From: Paragonimus westermani
Taxonomy: Eukaryota; Platyhelminthes; Trematoda; Plagiorchiida; Troglotrematidae
DNA length: 64,000 nt
Direction of reading: 5' to 3'
Assembly: GCA_008508345.1 (NCBI GenBank)
Contig: QNGE01000749.1
Span: 74,433-138,432, forward strand
The first letter of the stretch is position 1. Each line of letters begins with the position of its first letter. Under the pieces are notes generated by a model, which was not told where the DNA came from, ran no database searches, and saw nothing but the letters and a program-made list of their open reading frames with translations. This document shows, piece by piece, positions 58,708 through 64,000 of this stretch. The position numbers were made by a program, and so were the translations under genes.

Positions 58708-61671
58708 GTTGGTTCTTACTACACTTAAAACTAATTACCTGTGTACACACCTTGTTAGCCTCGACTCGATCTTCATTTGACAACCATTTTTAGTTGTAAC
58801 TTTATGTCCCTTCATTCACTTTTCAAAGACAGAAAGAAGATAAGTTGCAAGAAGTTACCATTTTGATTTACCCTCATTACATCACTAACATAAAACCAGC
58901 AGTGTATGTCAACTTCACATAGCATCAACAAATAACCGACTAACGAAAAGACTTTCAATACGTAATGCACCAATAAATCAATAAGTTCCGCGCCGAGAAT
59001 ACTGAACATATCGACATTTCGTTCCGTCAAAACTGGCTGATGTTGACTGGTAAAGACAGCTTTAATAATCCTCAGTAATTTGGGTTGCTATTACGTGATC
59101 ATAACTTGAACGAATTGACTACCTCGTCTAGGTGATCGACCGTTGAAGTGCTCGGCAATCGCGGCCGGGCATTCCGAGTTTTCTAGTGTACTGGTCGGTC
59201 TCTGTCCTTGCAGTTATCAGCCTCTCAGAAGTATGCTGTGCTTGCGCTGATACGGGCTGCAATCTGTTGTGCCTGCGCAAAAGTTTCAGCATCTGCAAAC
59301 GAACTAAAAACCAGTTTTACACTTACTGTGTAGTATTTGGTCCAGAATTCATACATCGAATATGAGCTTATTTGCCACACTCCGACTCTCTATAAACATA
59401 TAGCGGTTAATCAGTACTTATTTCTTTGTCAGTCTTTGACAGTATATCTAGCAGCTTATGTTTTAATTTGGGTTAATTTCCACATAACACATGCCATGTT
59501 TTTCAACCACCCATGACAATAAAGGTTAACCATTATAACTCCACCAGGGCCCCGTTAGAGTTTACGTACGGTCAATTTACTCAAAAGAGCTTATTTCGAT
59601 GTTGGGCTCCCAATTCAAGTTATGCATTATTTGAACAATTTTGGGGAACTCCCACCTACTACATTGTTTTGAAGTGGGTGCGTCTGGAACCTTAACCTGA
59701 ATGTTCGAAAATAGATCAAGTGGGATCGGTGGTCAAAACCATTCTACGCGTGTTTAAATTGTGCACGTTATTACTTCATTCTAGCAGAAGTATATTGAGA
59801 GACCATATGGCATTATTGCTCCATTTTCAATTGAGTAGTTTTTGGATTAATTAAAAATTGATTACGCTGGAATGATTCACTGACATGAAACGATTTAAGA
59901 TACTAAGTATTGTCACTTCATTTCTTATTGACAAGTGTTTCGTAATGTCCAATCATTAACTGTAAGCAAACGAAATGAGGACCGATTTTGACGGATACCC
60001 GATGAGCTTGGTTGGACCGGAATTTTTTCGACAACGTTTTGCAACTTGAACAACGGAGTTTTTATTTGTACTTACTGATGCTGAACATCCTATGAATGCA
60101 AGTCGAACAGTCACAAAAAACACATACCATACTGACATTACATTCATATTTAACATTTGGAAACGCTCGCATACCTGAGCCAATTCAGTTCTTTAGACCA
60201 GTACTCTGTACGCCATCCGATCGATAACGGTCGGTCTAAATTGTTTGAGCAGAAGGGTTACGTGGTCGATGCACATGATTTGTGTGCATGCATCTGCGCA
60301 CGTCGGTGAGTAACCAGGCCGTTTGGTAGGTTGTTTGGTGGACCATAAAACAACAGGGCTGGTGCGACGACGACGAATGGAATAAATCGATCAATGCATA
60401 AAAAATCGATAGGCATGATTGGATTTAGCCGATGGTGCTCTTGTTTTTAATATACTTGAATTCAATAACTGTTAGTCTGCTGAATTGACGTTCAGCTGCT
60501 GCAAAGTGTGTGGCGAATTCATTAGAAAGATAAAGTGAGAAATGACGGCAGAGTACACACGTATAGAACGAAACCAGTTGTAAACCTAAAGTTGTTATGC
60601 AGCAGTTTTGACTGTCTAAAACAGAAAGTGATTTTTAGTACTGTTCCCGATTTGTGGGATTACACGGACTGCGTCCATTGGATACTGTCTGTTGCATGTA
60701 AGATTTTAAACTGTGGACTACATTAGGTCGATCACTAAGGTAGAAACGTGACTGGACAGGAATGTCAATTCATGGGACAACCAAGAGTTTTGTAATGTAG
60801 CATTTGCTACCTTATAGACTTTGGGATGACCAAAGAGTTCTCACTTGCTCGTTCTATTGATAGCCAACGGTTAATCATGGTTATGCTGAGAGTGGAGAGG
60901 ATATAGAGGAGGACCAACGTGAAACCAACCGCTCGTGCACTGTTACATTCTTTATGGCCCTCAATCCAAAATGGAGTCTTTAATAGAGCAAAGCAAATGG
61001 TCCAGTCCTTCTGCGTGCAGTCAGAAGACCCGACTTTATATTCGAGAACGAGGTAACAAGAGCGATTATTTAAGAGTTGAGACTGTCGGGTCTGAACATG
61101 CGGCAATCATCTAGGGGTCACAGTGTCGAGAATTCCACAAGTAACACGCTCGTATCTCCCGATGACAGGAAAGTGTGTAAGACTTTCACTGAAATACATG
61201 GAAAACACATTTTTACACAAGTTCAGATTGACATATACGAGAATCGACAAGTTTGTAATCAAAGGTCGAAACTGTATAAGTTACGGATGGTACGGTGCGA
61301 AGCCCTGGCAGTTCCGTTAGCTTGTCTGTTTTTTCTTGAGGTATGGTACAAATAGCATAAAGTTCTCGTTTAAAAAGCAAACTCACTGACATTTTAAAAC
61401 AGATGAAAGCTTTCCGTAACAGGCTAAAAGCGGACAGTACTTCAAAGAATGACTGTTGCGGACTGGTTATTATCTACCGAAAACGGCAGTTAATTATCGG
61501 GCTACGTATCTTTGATTTCAGTGAACAATGTTCCAACAGAACGTAAAAAACTACCAAAATTCATGACGTTCCTAAGCCCATAAGCGATAAAGTGAAGACG
61601 AAAGCATTCTGTCCCAAGTGGCGTTTTTGACGCAGAATTCCTTGTTTTACTGATGAGTAGTAGGGGATGTT
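58708..61671. other. No gene recognised
   Basis: Chance-length frames on both strands (for example 59513-59695 plus, 59956-60183 minus, 60807-61106 minus). No repeat partner or domain noticed. Confidence 0.4.
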
Positions 61672-61900
61672 GGTGTTCCTCACAAATTGCGCATCACCCA
61701 CATTTGATCGCAGCTGTCGCATTCTCATAGGATTTCCAGTCAGCCCTTTTCAAGAAAAGCACTGGACTGGAGTTTCGCCCTTCTTAGAGTCCGTTAGTAG
61801 TGCATATCCGTGCCACTACCGGGACTAGAACTCCGACCACGCTTTCACGACATCACATTGAACACGACTGAGTAAGCATCTGTGAACGCTCAGCCACATT
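61672..61900 (-). mobile_element. tRNA-derived SINE with hammerhead, minus strand
   Basis: Read on the minus strand this repeats the parts of the SINE at 41-265: a B-box-like GGAGTTCTAGTCCCGG (about 61817-61832), a hammerhead-like segment, a TTTTCTTGAAAAGGGCTGAC block, and a tail with AATGCGACAGCTGCGATCAA and GTGGGTGATG. The order and spacing match, with many substitutions, so both are old copies of one family. The A box is poorly preserved. Confidence 0.65.
61759..61803 (-). ncRNA. Degraded hammerhead ribozyme in SINE
   Basis: On the minus strand: GCACTA (stem I), CTAACGGA in place of the CTGANGA core, CTCTAAGAAGGG (stem II), an intact CGAAAC box, ACTCCAGT as the small stem III, cleavage base C, and CAGTGC closing stem I. 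The first core box is damaged, so activity is unlikely. Confidence 0.5.
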
Positions 61901-62047
61901 CGTTTGTGAGTAATGCTTTGAATGCCCGATCACCTCAAGAGGGGACGCAATAATTGATCTGTTAATTCTCATCGGTGACTCCTCGACTAGGACTTTTCTA
62001 CAAATGGAACTCACAGAGATCAATTAATTGTTGAGTACTATGCAAAG

Positions 62048-62130
62048 ATACGCACTACTGATGAGCTTCAGCAGTGTGGAAACTCGAGTCTAGTGCTTCT
62101 TTTCGAAAGAGGCCGACTAGAAAGTTCTCA
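62048..62130 (+). mobile_element. SINE fragment carrying a hammerhead
   Basis: Matches the first SINE from just before its hammerhead through TTTTCGAAAGAGGC and the following ACTAGAAAG. The tRNA-like head and the CTGCGATCAAATG tail are missing, so only the ribozyme-bearing middle survives. It lies about 150 bp from an opposed full copy. Confidence 0.6.
62052..62096 (+). ncRNA. Hammerhead ribozyme motif with intact core
   Basis: GCACTA (62052-62057) and TAGTGC (62091-62096) form a perfect 6-bp stem I. The core CTGATGA (62058-62064) and GAAA (62079-62082) are exact. Stem III is two pairs (A82-T89, C83-G88) around TCGA, followed by cleavage base C at 62090 in a canonical GTC. Stem II (62065-62078) is poor: the usual G-C closing pair is absent. 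This is the best-preserved SINE ribozyme core in the window, but the weak stem II may reduce activity. Confidence 0.6.
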
Positions 62131-64000
62131 CATCATCAAATAGATGAGGTACTAAACCAACCAGGTGACGCGTGGACAATAGTTCCATTAATATCCATGC
62201 AACCATTGTTGGCCTTTATGCGATAGGCATGGGAGTGTCTACTGCAACACGTTCATTTGTAAAATATTTTGGGTAGGTTGGACATTCAACAAATGCCATT
62301 TTCTCCGTAGGATCCAGTTCTTACGTTTCCAGACGATCCGTCTAGTAATAGGCGGTTTGTAGCTATTTTCAGTCTGCCCATTCATTCACTTCCACTTGGA
62401 CTTGGAAATGACTTACAGAATATACGTTAATTAATAATCAAAAATGCTGCGTAAGCTTCTCAAAGCCACTTCAATCCTCGAATATTTAGCTAGTTGATTT
62501 TACCACTTTTCTTAAATCAACTGCAGTATAGTGTATGACAAGTGACAGGACCAAGGTTGGTCACTCATTGAGACAACAGTCACCATATTTTGGTTGAACC
62601 ACAACTTGTGAGATACAAAGATTCGTACCTGCCTTGAACTTAAATCCGGAGTCTTTTTCCCAGGAGATGTTGTGATTCCAAATCTCTAAAGAACTCCTTA
62701 AAAATCTTAATCTCGTATAAACCTGTTGACAAATGTATCCTACAGATAGTTCACTTGCAACCTTGGTGGTTTAAGCCACAGAGAGTTATAAACAAATTTC
62801 ATAATGAATTAACCACTTCGCGTTCTGACGAGTGCATGAATCAACCCATTTTGACCGAAATTACTAGACTCTAGCCGCGTTAATCGACGACAGCTGTTCT
62901 ATTGTGGTACAGAACAGACCCACCAGGAGTTGTATTGCAAACTCCTGTTGCACACGAATTAGGTAGATCACTAGTCACTCTTGCTTTCATCTGGAGCTAG
63001 GCATGGAGATCTCAGACCACGATCTAAGCTATGTCGGATCAGGCCTTGAATACTAGCATGTTGCTAATAATCACTGCACTCGATCTGCAAGCATTTGGGA
63101 CTGTTTAAACATTGGTAAAGATGAAAACCTAAGGTCGTCAACTGGTTCTAACGTCACAAGCTTGAACGTTGTGTGTGTGAGCTTGAAAGAAGGGATCACC
63201 TAAAGTTGTATCCATTCTTAGAGGGGTAAATTCTCTAGTTGAACCTGGAACCATAGTGATCCAAATGAGTTAAACTTATTTCAGTTCCATCTGATCCTTC
63301 CAATAGGGAATGCGTTGTAGTAACAGGCTGTTTAGTGAGACAAACAACTTCCTTACGTGTATGATGGGGAGAAAATATATCAGACGGAAAACTTCCCAGC
63401 AGGTTTCCCATAACAAACCCATCAAGTTGTCTACTACTGTTGTCTTGCAAATTACCAAGTCAACTGGTTTTGTGTTTTCACGTTTGACGTCCAATTTGAT
63501 ATGAGTGCACACTTTTCCACTAGTCACGTCACAAAACAGGCAATACGATTCAAGAGCTAGTGTCAGTTCATGTGTATCCACAAAGCCATCGTCGTTACAG
63601 TCCGTTTACCTTGAAAATATATCGGTACTCATAAGCCATAAACTTCATATGAATCTGGATTGGCGGTTTCGTGATCTCCTTTTGTATGGAATACAATTTC
63701 TTTTTCTTTTTGCCGCCTTATATCCAGTCCCCACCACAGTACATACTTCATGAGATTCAGTAAACCGATTTGAAGAGATAACATCTTAAGGTACTATGAT
63801 GTTTCATTCCTATATCCACGCAGTCTTATGATCTGCCATAACATCGTTGAATATAAATGTCCAGTATTTTGTGTGCCGTAACTTGGTTGTTCTTAAGAGA
63901 TTTGAAGTGCAACAAACTAAAGAACTATGGGTGTGCATTAGTTTCCAGTAGTCCGTGAATATTTTGTACCTGTGAATTTCGTACACAGTTCAGTCAGAAC
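62131..64000. other. No gene recognised
   Basis: Frames at 63235-63581 (minus) and 63505-63753 (plus) overlap one another and show no known domain. No repeat partner noticed. A gene continuing past the window edge cannot be excluded. Confidence 0.4.

Noticed and set aside
1..64000. Bacterial or phage origin, CRISPR array or operon structure
   Set aside because: No long ORFs, no Shine-Dalgarno spacing, no regular short repeats with spacers; mobile elements are all of eukaryotic type.

Overview
The window looks like repeat-rich, AT-leaning genomic DNA from a flatworm, most likely a digenean trematode (fluke). The grounds are: no dense ORF array, operon or ribosome-binding sites; GT-AG bounded short open frames; and a repeat set typical of flukes. 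That set comprises Penelope-like elements (PLEs) with GIY-YIG endonuclease, tRNA-type SINEs carrying hammerhead-ribozyme folds (the Sm-alpha type of arrangement), CR1-type LINE debris and decayed Ty3/Gypsy elements. No rRNA, CRISPR array or canonical tRNA gene was seen. Species cannot be fixed from the sequence alone.

Layout. 1-2.4 kb: a tRNA-derived SINE with a hammerhead remnant, a decayed minus-strand coding frame, and a 198-bp hairpin with hammerhead-like motifs on both strands. 3.6-7.1 kb: three groups of possible host exons surround a 1.7-kb Penelope insertion built as two 682-bp, head-to-head, near-identical arms around a reverse-transcriptase N-terminal fragment, with an imperfect 15-bp target duplication. 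10-11.2 kb: plus-strand Gypsy RT-RNase H wreckage. 12-22 kb: mostly unexplained, with two weak exon candidates. 23.9-27.7 kb: two 454-bp near-identical inverted arms flanking 2.9 kb that holds CR1-type RT debris. 28-39 kb: candidate exons plus three fragments of one Penelope terminal-repeat family, two with hammerhead folds in opposite orientation. 32.8 and 47.8 kb: two diverged copies of a possible Merlin-type transposase fragment. 50.2-51.4 and 55.4-57.3 kb: two minus-strand Gypsy fragments (integrase; RT to zinc-binding region). 52.3 kb: the best intact host ORF, a small two-segment membrane protein with CCAAT boxes and polyadenylation signals. 53.3-58.7 kb: further exon candidates, some joined by phase-compatible introns. 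61.7-62.1 kb: two more SINE/hammerhead copies in opposite orientation.

The clearest biology is the repeated association of self-cleaving ribozyme motifs with three repeat contexts (SINE, PLE terminal repeat, hairpin), and the inverted, frameshift-sharing Penelope pair. Host-gene calls are weak. Chance alone yields many 60-100 codon frames in 64 kb, so exon candidates carry low confidence and none could be assigned to a known family. All alignments were made by eye; no searches or folding calculations were run.
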